Shown: positions 17,196 to 26,350 of the stretch, piece by piece
Layout of the letters: every line of letters starts with the position of its first letter
Position numbering within the stretch: the first letter of the stretch is position 1
Origin: an uncultured Solirubrobacteraceae bacterium
GTDB taxonomy: Bacteria > Actinomycetota > Thermoleophilia > Solirubrobacterales > Solirubrobacteraceae
Assembly (NCBI GenBank): GCA_902806205.1
Contig: CADCVR010000030.1
Span: 1-32,392 of the forward strand
Length of the DNA: 32,392 nucleotides
Direction of reading: 5' to 3'
Program-made: the position numbers and the translations under genes
The notes under the pieces: model-generated
Seen by the model: the letters and a program-made list of their open reading frames with translations, nothing else
Databases searched by the model: none
What the model was told of the DNA's origin: nothing

Positions 17196-17203
17196 CGGCG
17201 CCG

Positions 17204-17758
17204 ATGGATGCCCAGCAGCGCCTGGTGGACGAACTGCGGACGCACGCGCTCGTGATCGGCGAGGTCGTGCTCAGCTCGGGCCAGACCGCGCAGTACTACG
17301 TGGATGCCAAACGGGCCATCCTCCTGCCGGCCGGCTTCACCGCGCTCGGCGAGCTCGTCGCCCACCACGCCCGCGCGTGGGGCGCCACGGCCGTCGGCGG
17401 CCTGACGATGGGCGCCGACCCGGTCGCGTGTGCAGCGCTGGCCGGCGGCTTCGCGGGCAAGGCGTTCTTCGTGCGCAAGGACGTCAAGCCGCACGGCCTC
17501 TCCCGCCGCATCGAGGGCCCGGGGCTCACCGGGCAGGATCGCTGCGTCGTCCTCGAGGACGTGGTCTCGACGGGCGGTTCCACGGTCAGGGCCATCGAGG
17601 CGCTCGGGCAAGAGGGCCGTGAGGTGATCGGGGTCATCAGTGTGCTCGACCGCCTCGCGGGCGGCTCGGAGGCGATCACCGTCGCGGCCGGCGGAGCGCC
17701 TTACGTCGCGCTGACCACGATCGACGACGTGTATCCGGAGCGCCCGGACCGGCCCTAG
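17204..17758 (+). CDS. pyrE: Orotate phosphoribosyltransferase
   Basis: PyrE converts orotate and PRPP into orotidine monophosphate in pyrimidine synthesis. The 184-residue protein is the short bacterial/archaeal form. It shows SSGQTAQYYVDAKRAIL near the N-terminus (orotate side), FFVRKDVKPHG (the loop Lys residues for the second subunit's active site) and the PRPP signature CVVLEDVVSTGGST (about residues 114-127). It is not next to other pyr genes. The ATG at 17204 is set by the close TAGGCT -10. A tRNA gene begins 78 bases after its stop on the same strand. Confidence 0.96.
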   Translation: MDAQQRLVDELRTHALVIGEVVLSSGQTAQYYVDAKRAILLPAGFTALGELVAHHARAWGATAVGGLTMGADPVACAALAGGFAGKAFFVRKDVKPHGLSRRIEGPGLTGQDRCVVLEDVVSTGGSTVRAIEALGQEGREVIGVISVLDRLAGGSEAITVAAGGAPYVALTTIDDVYPERPDRP

Positions 17759-17835
17759 GAGCAGGTTCGTCGGGTCGTTCCACCAGGCGGTCCGGGAGGG
17801 GACCCGGGAAACGACCCATCTAGACTCGCCCGAGC

Positions 17836-17907
17836 GCCCTCGTAGTTCAACGGATAGAACGAGCGCCTCCTAAGCGCTAGATGCAGGTTCGATTCCTGCC
17901 GGGGGCA
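17836..17907 (+). tRNA. tRNA-Arg (anticodon CCT)
   Basis: A 72-base cloverleaf. The acceptor stem GCCCTCG (17836-17842) pairs with CGGGGGC (17900-17906) with one G-T pair and discriminator A at 17907. The D arm is GTTC/GAAC. The anticodon stem AGCGC/GCGCT holds loop CTCCTAA with anticodon CCT at 17869-17871. The T arm is GCAGG-TTCGATT-CCTGC. CCA is not encoded. It decodes AGG, a rare Arg codon in DNA of this composition. Confidence 0.96.
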
Positions 17908-18119
17908 TGGCCGGACGCAGGCAGGATCAAGTTCCCGGGCACGTGCCGGCGGCGGGCGTGGACGTTCGGCGTGTGTCACGGTCAACCGCTCTGGCCGCTA
18001 TGGTCAGCCGTCGTGACCGCGGCTCCTGATCGAAGCTCGGTGGCCACACTCCCCGCAGCAAATGCTGCATCGCATGTTGTGCCTGCATTATCGACTCCGG
18101 GTACGCGGCGCGACAGCCC

Positions 18120-18125
18120 TATAGT
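18120..18125 (+). promoter_or_regulatory. -10-like element (TATAGT) for the peptide importer operon
   Basis: TATAGT stands out in this GC-rich DNA. It would start transcription near 18132, the first base of the tandem hairpins. The preceding stretch 17908-18119 holds no gene. It has a GTCACGGTCA / TGACCG partial repeat around 17977-18021 that could be an operator, but this is weak. Confidence 0.45.
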
Positions 18126-18131
18126 CGCCCA

Positions 18132-18179
18132 CCGTCCGCACGACGCGGACGGTTCCGGCGCCGCTCAGCGGACGCCGGA
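18132..18179 (+). promoter_or_regulatory. Two tandem hairpins in the 5' leader of the peptide importer operon
   Basis: Hairpin 1 is CCGTCCGC (18132-18139) against GCGGACGG (18145-18152). Hairpin 2 is TCCGGCG (18154-18160) against CGCCGGA (18173-18179), with CCGCT/AGCGG inside. They fill the predicted leader from the likely start of transcription to about 20 bases before the first AGGAG (18196-18200). They could protect the message or take part in control. No known riboswitch class was recognised. Confidence 0.5.
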
Positions 18180-18200
18180 GTAGCAGGATCTTCACAGGAG

Positions 18201-18251
18201 ATGTGCCCCATCACCGCCTTGCCGCCAGCCACCGCCGGACGCCCGGTGTGA
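18201..18251 (+). other. Possible 16-codon leader ORF before the permease gene
   Basis: ATG 18201 directly follows AGGAG and opens MCPITALPPATAGRPV, ending TGA at 18249-18251. That stop overlaps GTG 18248, the likely permease start (GTGTGAGC). Such an overlap is typical of translational coupling. The gap between AGGAG and ATG is zero, which is poor for initiation. The same SD could instead serve GTG 18203 in the permease frame. Confidence 0.25.
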
Positions 18252-19270
18252 GCACCACCGCCACGGAGCGCCTCCAGGAGCCTGGAGTCGAGCTGACGCC
18301 GCGCGGCGGCGTGGCGTCGGAGATCACCGCGCGTTCGCCGCTGCAGCTCTTCTGGCGCCGCCTGAAGAGCGACTGGCTTGCGCTCGGCGCGCTCGGCGTG
18401 GTGGTTCTGATCGTCCTCACCGCGATCCTGGCACCGGTCATCGTCGACGTGGCGGGTACCGCCGCACCCCGGGCGACGAACGCGGACCTCACGGGCGACT
18501 TCGGTGAGCCGCTCGGCCCGAACGCCATGGCGTCATCGCCCTCGTCGGACGGCACGGTCGCCCAGGCCGGCCCGTTCGGATCGGACAAGCTCGGGCGCGA
18601 TGTCTTCTCCCGCACGATCTACGGCAGCCGCATCTCACTGCTCGTGGCCTTCATCGCCACGGCCATCACCGTGCTGGTCGGGGTCACCCTCGGGCTGCTG
18701 GCGGGCTACTACCGCGGCTGGGTCGACACCCTGCTCACCCGGGCCATGGACGTCATGCTCGCCTTCCCGGTGCTCGTGCTCGCGATCGGCATCGGCGTCG
18801 CCTGCTCGGGTACCGGCGGCTGCCTGGGCGGCGCGATCAAGCCCGGGCTGGCGGTCGTCATCTTCGTCATCTCGCTCGCGACGTGGCCGTACATGGCGCG
18901 GATCGTTCGCGGCCAGGTGCTGTCCCTGCGCGAGAAGGAGTTCGTCGAGGCCTCCCGGTCGCTCGGCGCCTCCGACCGCCGGATCATCTTCAAGGAGATC
19001 CTGCCGAACCTCGTGGCGCCGATCATCGTCTACTCGACGATCCTCATCCCCCAGAACATCCTGTTCGAGGCGGCGCTCTCCTTCCTCGGCATCGGCGTCG
19101 AGGCGGGCACTCCCAGCTGGGGGGCGATGATCGCCGACGCCGCCTCGATCTTCCGCGAGGCCTGGTGGTACATGACCTTCCCCGGCATCGCGCTCCTCGT
19201 GACCGTCCTCGCCTTCAACCTCGTCGGTGACGGGCTGCAGGACGCCCTCAACCCCCGCACCGCCAAATGA
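18248..19270 (+). CDS. Peptide ABC transporter permease, DppC/OppC type
   Basis: This is one of the two membrane subunits of a dipeptide/oligopeptide importer. After an N-terminal cytoplasmic segment and first helix (LALGALGVVVLIVLTAILAP) comes an outside loop with FGSDKLGRDVFSR, the typical OppC mark. Five helices follow, with the ATPase-contact EAA loop EASRSLGASDRRIIFKEILPN, here in part EASRSLGASDRRIIF, and PSWGAMI near the end. The start used is GTG 18248 (VSTTATERLQEPG), 340 residues. GTG 18203 would add 15 residues (VPHHRLAASHRRTPG) and has AGGAG two bases before it. Being first in the operon, ahead of the binding protein, is unusual because the common order has DppB before DppC. Confidence 0.93.
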   Translation: MSTTATERLQEPGVELTPRGGVASEITARSPLQLFWRRLKSDWLALGALGVVVLIVLTAILAPVIVDVAGTAAPRATNADLTGDFGEPLGPNAMASSPSSDGTVAQAGPFGSDKLGRDVFSRTIYGSRISLLVAFIATAITVLVGVTLGLLAGYYRGWVDTLLTRAMDVMLAFPVLVLAIGIGVACSGTGGCLGGAIKPGLAVVIFVISLATWPYMARIVRGQVLSLREKEFVEASRSLGASDRRIIFKEILPNLVAPIIVYSTILIPQNILFEAALSFLGIGVEAGTPSWGAMIADAASIFREAWWYMTFPGIALLVTVLAFNLVGDGLQDALNPRTAK

Positions 19271-19335
19271 TCAAGCCTGCTTGTCCATCAGCACCTCCTG
19301 GGGACTTCCAGACCCCGAATACGAAAGGATCACGT

Positions 19336-21105
19336 ATGACCAATTCGCTGCGCGCGCTCGCTCTGGGCGCCGCTGCCGCGTCCTCGCTGTTCGTCGTCGC
19401 CTGCGGGAGCGACGACAGCGGATCGAGCTCCTCGCAGAGCTCGGGCGGCGCACCCAAGGCCGAGGCTCCCGCCGAAGGCAAGCAGGGCGGGGCGCTCCAG
19501 CAACTCGGTGCGGCCGACGTCGACTACCTCGACCCCGGCCACACCTACTACCAGGGCGGCTACCAGGTCGCCTACGCCACCCACCGGGGGCTGTACGGCT
19601 TCAAGCCAGGCACTCCGGAGCCGCAGCCGGACCTCGCCGTCGCCGCGCCGGAGATCGGCGCCGACAACAAGTCGATCACCGTCAAGCTCCGCAAGGGCGT
19701 GAAGTTCGCGCCGCCGGTGAACCGCGAGATCACCTCCAAGGACGTCAAGTACGCCTTCGATCGCGCGTTCTCGGTCAACGTCGGCGGCCAGTACGCCACC
19801 GCGTTCTTCTCGTCCATCGAGGGTGCGCCGAAAAAGCTGACCAAGGGCGTCAAGAGCATCTCGGGCATCACGACGCCCGACGACCAGACCCTCGTGTTCA
19901 AGCTCACGAGTCCTGAGGCCCCGGGCGTCGCCGCCGCCCTCGTGATGCCGATCACGATGCCGGTGCCCGAGGAGTACGCCAAGGAGTTCGACGCCAAGAG
20001 CCCGTCGACCTACAACAAGCACGTCGTCGCCTCCGGCCCGTACATGGTGGCCAACGACGCCGAGGGCAACCTGACCGGCTACAAGGCGGGCAAGTCGATC
20101 AAGCTCGTCCGCAACCCGAACTGGGACAAGGCCACGGACTTCAAGCCGGCCTACCTCGACGAGATCAACATGAAGACCAACGTCGCCGACGCGTCCGTCG
20201 CCGCGCAGCAGGTCCTCAAGGGCCAGGGGATGGCGCTCGACACGAACCCGCCGGCCGCCGAGCTGAAGCTCGCCGTGACGCAGTTCAAGGATCAGTTCGT
20301 GCAGGTGCCGTCGGGTGGGTACCGCTACTTCCCGCTGAACACGACGATCAAGCCGTTCGACGACTTGAACGTGCGCAAGGCCGTCCTGGCCGGGTTCGAC
20401 CGCGAGGCGGCCCTCAAGGCGCGCGGCGGCAAGTTCACCGGCGACATCGCCAACCACTTCCTTCCGCCGGGATTCCCCGGCTTCGAGGAGGCCGGTGGCG
20501 CCGAGGGCGCCGGCGTGGATTTCCTGGCCAACCCGCGCGGTGACATGGCGGTGGCCGCGAAGTACATGAAGGCCGCGGGCTTCAAGTCCGGCAAGTACGA
20601 GGGCGACGAGGAGCTGCTGATGATCGGCGCCACCGCCGATCCGGTGAAGGCGCAGTCGGAGGTCGCCAAGGCCCAGCTCGAGAAGCTCGGCTTCAAGATC
20701 AAGCTGCGGCTCGTGCCGCAGGACGCGGTCTACACGGAGTACTGCCAGGTTCCGAAGAAGAAGGTGGCCGTCTGCGGCGGCGCGGGCTGGTTCAAGGACT
20801 TCCAGGACCCGCAGTCGATGCTCGAGCCGACGTTCAAGGGCGAGAACATCACGCTGGATGGCGGCAACAACAACCTGCCGCAGCTCGACGACCCGAAGAT
20901 CGACGCGGCGATGGACAAGGCCGCGACACTCCAGGGCGAGGAGCGGCTGAAGGCCTACGGCGAGATCGACAAGATGATCGTCGAGCAGGCCCCGGCCGTC
21001 CCGTTCGTCTGGGACAAGCAGACGAACATCTGGTCGAAGAACGTCGCCGGCGCCGCCAACGACTACGGCGTGCTGCTCGACTTCAACTTCACGTCGCTGA
21101 AGTAG
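19336..21105 (+). CDS. Peptide-binding lipoprotein of the ABC importer (SBP family 5)
   Basis: This extracytoplasmic receptor captures peptides or similar ligands and delivers them to the permeases. The 589-residue product has a lipoprotein signal ending VVAC (about residue 25) and a Ser/Asp-rich linker. A family 5 binding fold follows, with DYLDPGHTYYQGGYQVAY, VKLRKGVKFAPPVNREITSK, then DVKYAFDRAF and ASGPYMV. ATG 19336 has GAAAGGA six bases upstream. In-frame codons back to 19267 are non-coding in character. Lys- and Asn-rich codon choice stands out from the Arg/Ala-rich neighbours, as is usual for abundant secreted binding proteins. A strong hairpin follows the stop. Confidence 0.95.
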   Translation: MTNSLRALALGAAAASSLFVVACGSDDSGSSSSQSSGGAPKAEAPAEGKQGGALQQLGAADVDYLDPGHTYYQGGYQVAYATHRGLYGFKPGTPEPQPDLAVAAPEIGADNKSITVKLRKGVKFAPPVNREITSKDVKYAFDRAFSVNVGGQYATAFFSSIEGAPKKLTKGVKSISGITTPDDQTLVFKLTSPEAPGVAAALVMPITMPVPEEYAKEFDAKSPSTYNKHVVASGPYMVANDAEGNLTGYKAGKSIKLVRNPNWDKATDFKPAYLDEINMKTNVADASVAAQQVLKGQGMALDTNPPAAELKLAVTQFKDQFVQVPSGGYRYFPLNTTIKPFDDLNVRKAVLAGFDREAALKARGGKFTGDIANHFLPPGFPGFEEAGGAEGAGVDFLANPRGDMAVAAKYMKAAGFKSGKYEGDEELLMIGATADPVKAQSEVAKAQLEKLGFKIKLRLVPQDAVYTEYCQVPKKKVAVCGGAGWFKDFQDPQSMLEPTFKGENITLDGGNNNLPQLDDPKIDAAMDKAATLQGEERLKAYGEIDKMIVEQAPAVPFVWDKQTNIWSKNVAGAANDYGVLLDFNFTSLK

Positions 21106-21127
21106 CCGGGTACCACCACGATCCGTG

Positions 21128-21154
21128 CCCCGCCGCCCTTCTCGGGCGGCGGGG
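21128..21154 (+). terminator. Strong hairpin between binding-protein and permease genes
   Basis: CCCCGCCGCCC (21128-21138) and GGGCGGCGGGG (21144-21154) form a perfect 11-pair stem around TTCTC. It lies 22 bases after the binding-protein stop and 45 bases before dppB. There is no T run, only CTTCTCTTT downstream. It could act as a partial terminator or a 3' stabiliser that keeps binding-protein mRNA above permease mRNA, as known for other importers. Confidence 0.6.
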
Positions 21155-21199
21155 GTCGGCCGTCCTTCTCTTTCGCAGAACAACGACTCGAACGCCCCC

Positions 21200-22156
21200 A
21201 TGGGCACCTACATCTTCCGACGCCTGATCTGGACCGCTCTGCTGCTGTTCTTCGTGAGCGCGCTCACGTTCCTGATCTTCAACGTCCTCCCGACCGCCGA
21301 TCCCGCCAAGCTTCGCGCGGGTCGCAACCAGACGCCCGAGACGGTCGCGGCCATCCGCGAGCAGCTCAACCTCGACGACCCGTTCCTCGTCCGGTTCTTC
21401 AGCTACCTCGGCGACCTCCTCTTCCGCTTCGATTTCGGGACGTCGGTCCTCAACGACGAGCCGGTCCGCCCCCTGATCTTCGAGGCACTGCCGAACACGC
21501 TGATGCTCGTCCTGGGCGCCGCCTTCGTGTGGTTCGCCTCCGGCGTCGTGATCGGCACGATCTCCGCCGTGCGCCGCGGCACGATCATCGATCGGGTGGC
21601 GATGACGACGGCCCTGGTCGCGATCTCCGCGCCCGTGTACTGGCTCGGCCTCGTCGCCCTCTACCTCTTCTCGAGCGACCTGGGGGTCCTCGGCCTCTTC
21701 CCGGCGGCCGGCACCTACGACGCCGCCGACGGCATCTTCACGAACATCTCCTCACTCTTCCTCCCGTGGCTCGTCCTCGCCGCGGCGTTCGCGGCGATCT
21801 ACGCCCGGCTGCTGCGCTCGAACCTCCTGGAAGTCATGAGCGAGGACTACATCCGCACGGCCCGCGCGAAGGGTCTCAAGGAGCGCCGGGTCATCTTCCG
21901 TCACGGCCTGCGCTCGGCGATCACGCCGATCATCACGGTGCTCGGCCTGGACATCGGCATCCTGATGGGCGGCGCGATCCTGACGGAATCCGTCTTCGGG
22001 ATTCCCGGCATCGGACGCCTGTCCTTCGACGCGATCAACCGCAACGACATCGACATCGTCCAGGGTACGACGCTCTTCCTCGCGCTCGGCGTCTGTCTGA
22101 TGAGCCTGCTGGTCGACGTCCTCTACGCGTTCCTCGACCCTCGCGTGAGGTTCTGA
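21200..22156 (+). CDS. Peptide ABC transporter permease, DppB/OppB type
   Basis: This is the second membrane subunit of the importer, 318 residues. It has the standard N-terminus MGTYIFRRLIWT with the first helix, QLNLDDPFLVRFFSYL and the DFGTSV outside loop. Five more helices and the EAA loop with YIRTARAKGLKERRVIFRHG follow, and it ends LDPRVRF. ATG 21200 is chosen because homologues begin this way; the open frame upstream runs through the hairpin. Four bases separate its stop from the ATPase gene. Confidence 0.95.
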   Translation: MGTYIFRRLIWTALLLFFVSALTFLIFNVLPTADPAKLRAGRNQTPETVAAIREQLNLDDPFLVRFFSYLGDLLFRFDFGTSVLNDEPVRPLIFEALPNTLMLVLGAAFVWFASGVVIGTISAVRRGTIIDRVAMTTALVAISAPVYWLGLVALYLFSSDLGVLGLFPAAGTYDAADGIFTNISSLFLPWLVLAAAFAAIYARLLRSNLLEVMSEDYIRTARAKGLKERRVIFRHGLRSAITPIITVLGLDIGILMGGAILTESVFGIPGIGRLSFDAINRNDIDIVQGTTLFLALGVCLMSLLVDVLYAFLDPRVRF

Positions 22157-22160
22157 GGCG

Positions 22161-23248
<1,088 letters not shown>

Positions 23249-23249
<1 letters not shown>

Positions 23250-24280
23250 TGGCCGCAGGCAACCCGCTCGTCGAGGTCCGCGACCTGGTCAAGCACTTCC
23301 CGATCAAGAAGGGCCTGATCCTCAGCAGGCAAGTCGGCGCGGTGCGGGCCGTCGACGGGATCTCGTTCGACATCGTGGAGGGGGAGACGCTCGGGCTCGT
23401 CGGGGAGTCGGGCTGCGGGAAGTCGACGACCGCGCGGCTGCTGACGCGACTGCTCGACCCGACCTCCGGGACGATCTCCTTCGAGGGACGCGACATCGCG
23501 TTCATGTCGCACGAGGAGCTCAAGCCGCTGCGGCGCGACATGCAGATGATCTTCCAGGACCCGTACTCGTCGCTGAACCCGCGCAAGACCGTCGGCTCGA
23601 TCATCGCCGAGCCGTTCGTCATCCACGCGGTCGCGCCCGACCCGAAGGAGCGCAAGCGGCGCGTCCAGGAGCTCATGGAACAAGTGGGGCTCAACCCTGA
23701 GCATTTCAACCGCCTGCCGCACGAGTTCTCCGGGGGCCAGCGCCAGCGCATCGGCGTGGCGCGGGCGATCGCCCTGAAGCCCAAGCTCATCGTGGCCGAC
23801 GAGCCCGTCTCCGCGCTCGACGTCTCCATCCAAGCGCAGATCCTGAATCTGCTGCGAACCCTCCAGCGCGACCTGGGCCTGACGATCGTCTTCATCGCGC
23901 ACGACCTGTCCGTCGTCCGCCACATGTGCGACCGCATCGCGGTGATGTACCTCGGGCGGATCGCGGAGCTCGCGAGCGCCGACGAGCTCTACGGCCATCC
24001 CCGCCACCCGTACACGGGCGCGCTGCTCTCCGCCGTCCCCGTCCCCGATCCCCGCCTGGCGAAGATGAAGGTGCGCCAGGTGCTGGGCGGGGACGTGCCG
24101 TCGCCGACGAACCCGCCGCAGGCCTGCCGCTTCCACACGCGCTGCCCCAAGGCGGTCGCGGGAACGTGCGACGTCGACGATCCCGAGCTCGCGGCGAAGG
24201 CGGGCGGCAACCTCGCGGCCTGCCACTTCCCGCTCTCCGACACGGAGATCGCGGCGCGGGTGCCGACCGCCGCGCCGTAG
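23249..24280 (+). CDS. Peptide importer ATPase, DppF/OppF type
   Basis: This is the partner ATPase of DppD, 343 residues. It has Walker A GESGCGKS (52-59), [10 protein letters not shown], signature [13 protein letters not shown], Walker [13 protein letters not shown] and switch IAHDLSVV. The C-terminal oligo_HPY region has all four cysteines ([16 protein letters not shown] and AACHFP), unlike DppD. The start is ATG 23249, overlapping the DppD stop by one base. In-frame codons back to 23114 belong to the DppD coding region. The lipoprotein gene follows six bases after its stop. Confidence 0.95.
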
Positions 24281-24286
24281 CCGAGG

Positions 24287-25018
24287 ATGCGTCGTGCCGC
24301 GCTCGCCATTCTCCCGCTGGTCCTGACGGGTTGCGGCGCGGGCGAGGTCCGGACGGCGAGCTTCGAGCTTGCGCCCTTCGAGGACGGCGGACCGCTCGGC
24401 GTCGCCCACCTCGAGCAGGACGGGAAGGCGGTCCGTGGCTGGGTGGCCGTGTGGGGGCTGCGGCCCGGTTCGAGCCACGCGGCGCACCTCGGCCCGACGG
24501 GCGCCTCCTGCCGGCGGTTGCCCTCCGACCCGCGCCTGCGGCTGCCCGCGCTGCACGCCGACGAGGATGGCGTCGCCTTCGGGCGCTTCGCGGCGCGAGG
24601 CGAGGCGCCGGTCGCCGACGCGCGCTGGGCGCTCACGGTGCACACGGGCGACGCGCGCTCGGCCCGGGCCGCGTGCGGGGCGGCCGCTCCGGGGCAGCGG
24701 CTCTCCGAGGCGGCGCTCACCGCGGCGGGTCCGTCGGGCGCGCGCGTGGCCCCGGTCGCCGGGCTCGTCCAGCTGCGCGGCGGTCGGCCCGTCGGGGGGG
24801 TCCGGACGCTCCGGGGCCGGGTCGGCGAGCGGCTCGCGGTCGCGGTGCGCTCGGACCGTCGCGACGAGCTCTCGCTGGACGGTTTGGGCCTCGCCTTCCA
24901 GGTCGGCCCGGGTCAGGTCGCGCGCTTCACCCTGCGGCCGCGTCGCCCGGGCGTCGCGACGCTCCGCGGCCCGTCGACGGCCGGCCGGGCGGTGCTGCGG
25001 ATCGTCGTCGCGCGCTGA
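24287..25018 (+). CDS. Lipoprotein with SodC/CHRD-like and cupredoxin-like regions
   Basis: The 243-residue product has a lipoprotein signal ending LTGC (Cys16). Residues about 20-130 look like the SodC/CHRD beta-sandwich type found in actinobacterial lipoproteins: SSHAAHLGPTGASCRR, then LPALHADEDGVAFGRF and WALTVHTGD with RAACG. The histidine pattern is too thin for a Cu/Zn dismutase. The last ~75 residues (RVGERLAVAVRSD to VLRIVVAR) resemble a cupredoxin-like domain, but they have Leu-Asp-Gly-Leu-Gly where His would bind copper. Function is unknown. Its position six bases after dppF suggests co-transcription with the importer. The identification of both folds is by pattern only. Confidence 0.7.
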   Translation: MRRAALAILPLVLTGCGAGEVRTASFELAPFEDGGPLGVAHLEQDGKAVRGWVAVWGLRPGSSHAAHLGPTGASCRRLPSDPRLRLPALHADEDGVAFGRFAARGEAPVADARWALTVHTGDARSARAACGAAAPGQRLSEAALTAAGPSGARVAPVAGLVQLRGGRPVGGVRTLRGRVGERLAVAVRSDRRDELSLDGLGLAFQVGPGQVARFTLRPRRPGVATLRGPSTAGRAVLRIVVAR

Positions 25019-25040
25019 GCGCCCGCGCGCGTCGAAGCTC

Positions 25041-25096
25041 AGTGCTCCGATTCCGAAGTTCCATGGCAGCATCAGGAACGTACGAATCAGAGCACT
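25041..25096. repeat. Intergenic palindrome family, minimal copy (56 bases)
   Basis: AGTGCTCCGATTCCGAAGTT begins the left arm and AACGTACGAATCAGAGCACT ends the right arm. Only about a dozen loop bases (ATGGCAGCATCA) lie between the GTTCC/GGAAC stem tops. It equals the 16649 copy with about 107 central bases missing. It lies between convergent genes, 22 bases after the lipoprotein stop, and its last base is the first base (plus strand) of the nitroreductase stop codon. Confidence 0.88.
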
Positions 25097-25614
25097 CAGT
25101 CCAGGAAGCTGGCGACCTCGGCGACGGGCGCGCGCTCCGGCGTGCGCTCCGCCTGCCGCGGCGGCCCCAGGTGCAGCAGGCCCAGGGTGCGCTCGTCGTC
25201 GGGGATCCCCAGCGCCGCCCGGCCGGCGGGGTCGCGCAGCACGGCCGGAGTGCGCCAGTATCCCGCTAGGCCGCGGTCGTGAGCGCCGAGCAGCACGAGG
25301 TAGGCCGCGACGGCGCTCGAGCACAGATCCTCCTCGTCGGCGACGGGGTCGCCCGTCTGGAGGGCCGAGACGGCGACGAGGGTCGGCGCGCGGTCGAGCT
25401 TGGCGCCCGACCCCGGCTGGAGCGCGTCGGAGGCCGCCCGCAGGCGCTCGAGCGACGCGGGCCCGACCACGCGGAAGCGCCAGGGGTTGGTCAGGTGGTG
25501 GTTCGGCGCCCAGGTGGCGAGCGCGAAGAGCTCCTCGAGGATCTCGCGGGCGACGGGCTCGCGACCGTAGGCCTTGTGGGTGCGCCGGGAGCGGACGGCC
25601 TCCCCGAGCTCCAC
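25096..25614 (-). CDS. Nitroreductase-family FMN protein
   Basis: These small flavoproteins reduce nitro compounds or quinones, or dehydrogenate other substrates, using NAD(P)H. The 172-residue protein has RRTHKAYG (FMN phosphate-binding Arg), WAPNHHLTNPWRFRVVG (the conserved N-P-W-R-F stretch) and a C-terminal LGLLHLGPP. The start is GTG 25614, eight bases after a strong AGGAGG on the minus strand. This excludes the Arg/Ser-rich upstream extension to 25788. It follows the unknown gene 25664-26326 by 49 bases. Its stop touches the minimal palindrome. The substrate is unknown. Confidence 0.92.
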   Translation of the reverse strand: MELGEAVRSRRTHKAYGREPVAREILEELFALATWAPNHHLTNPWRFRVVGPASLERLRAASDALQPGSGAKLDRAPTLVAVSALQTGDPVADEEDLCSSAVAAYLVLLGAHDRGLAGYWRTPAVLRDPAGRAALGIPDDERTLGLLHLGPPRQAERTPERAPVAEVASFLD

Positions 25615-25663
25615 TAGTGGCCCCTCCTGCAAGTCCTCGCACGATGACCTACGAGAGGAACCA

Positions 25664-26326
25664 CTAGGCCGCCTCGCCTGCGCCCGCCGACGAAGGAGGA
25701 AGGGTGTCCTCCTCGTCGTCCTCGTAGAGCGACTCCGACGCGAGCTCGCGGTTGGCGGTGCCCCAGAGCTTGATGTCGAGGACGTCACCGCGATAGTCGT
25801 CCGGAGCGATGAGCGTGAAGCGGTCGTCGAGGATCGCGCACTGGTCGACCGCGAGGCCGGCGAGCTCCGCGGTGACGAGCTTCCCGCCGCGGGTCAGCGG
25901 CCGACCCCAGACGAGCGTCATGTGGGCGACCTTTCCGCGCTCGCCGCGCCACCGGCCGATGACGTCCTCGCAGAGGTCGAGCTTCCAGCCGGGATTCTGC
26001 TCGGCCACCTCGGCGGTGAACTCGGCGGTGGCGTCCAGGTCCGTCGCCTCGGCGCCGTCGGCGCCCGGGACGAACGAGACGTGGCCGTAGAGCTCATAGC
26101 CCGTCGAGGTGCGGCACGTGGCGGGGACGTACGTGCGCCCGCCGTAGGTGCGATCGGGGTACCACACGATGTCGCCGGCCTGGCCGAGATCCTCGCCCTC
26201 CTCGTCGATCCGCAGGCACGCGGCCAGGAACTCCACCCGCAGGCGATCGGCCCAGCGGCCGTAGGGCAGCTCGTCCTGGGGCGGCTCGGCGGCGAAGGCG
26301 GTGACGAAGCGGTCGGTCGGCGGCAT
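25664..26326 (-). CDS. Conserved-looking hypothetical protein
   Basis: The family is not recognised. The 220-residue soluble protein has no signal peptide or membrane helix. It is acidic, with a mixed alpha/beta look and many aromatic residues in the middle: GDIVWYPDRTYGGRTYV, YELYGHVSFVPG, then HMTLVWGRPLTRGGKLV and AILDDRFTLIAPDDYRGD. It ends in an acidic tail (ESLYEDDEEDTLPPSS). The start is ATG 26326 with TAGAAT seven bases ahead. Its reading frame has the normal codon bias of its neighbours, which supports a real gene. It lies between dtd and nitroreductase on the same strand, but its own -10 suggests a separate promoter. Confidence 0.85.
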   Translation of the reverse strand: MPPTDRFVTAFAAEPPQDELPYGRWADRLRVEFLAACLRIDEEGEDLGQAGDIVWYPDRTYGGRTYVPATCRTSTGYELYGHVSFVPGADGAEATDLDATAEFTAEVAEQNPGWKLDLCEDVIGRWRGERGKVAHMTLVWGRPLTRGGKLVTAELAGLAVDQCAILDDRFTLIAPDDYRGDVLDIKLWGTANRELASESLYEDDEEDTLPPSSAGAGEAA

Positions 26327-26333
26327 CCGATCG

Positions 26334-26339
26334 ATTCTA
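26334..26339 (-). promoter_or_regulatory. -10-like element (TAGAAT) for the hypothetical gene
   Basis: TAGAAT on the minus strand stands seven bases before ATG 26326, between that gene and the dtd stop. It is one of the best -10 matches in the window. Confidence 0.5.
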
Positions 26340-26350
26340 CGGCGAGCGCT

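Noticed and set aside
17755-17985. Minus-strand 76-residue ORF containing RQESNLHLALRRRSFYPLNY
   Set aside because: It is the antisense translation of the tRNA-Arg gene, a well-known source of false protein predictions.
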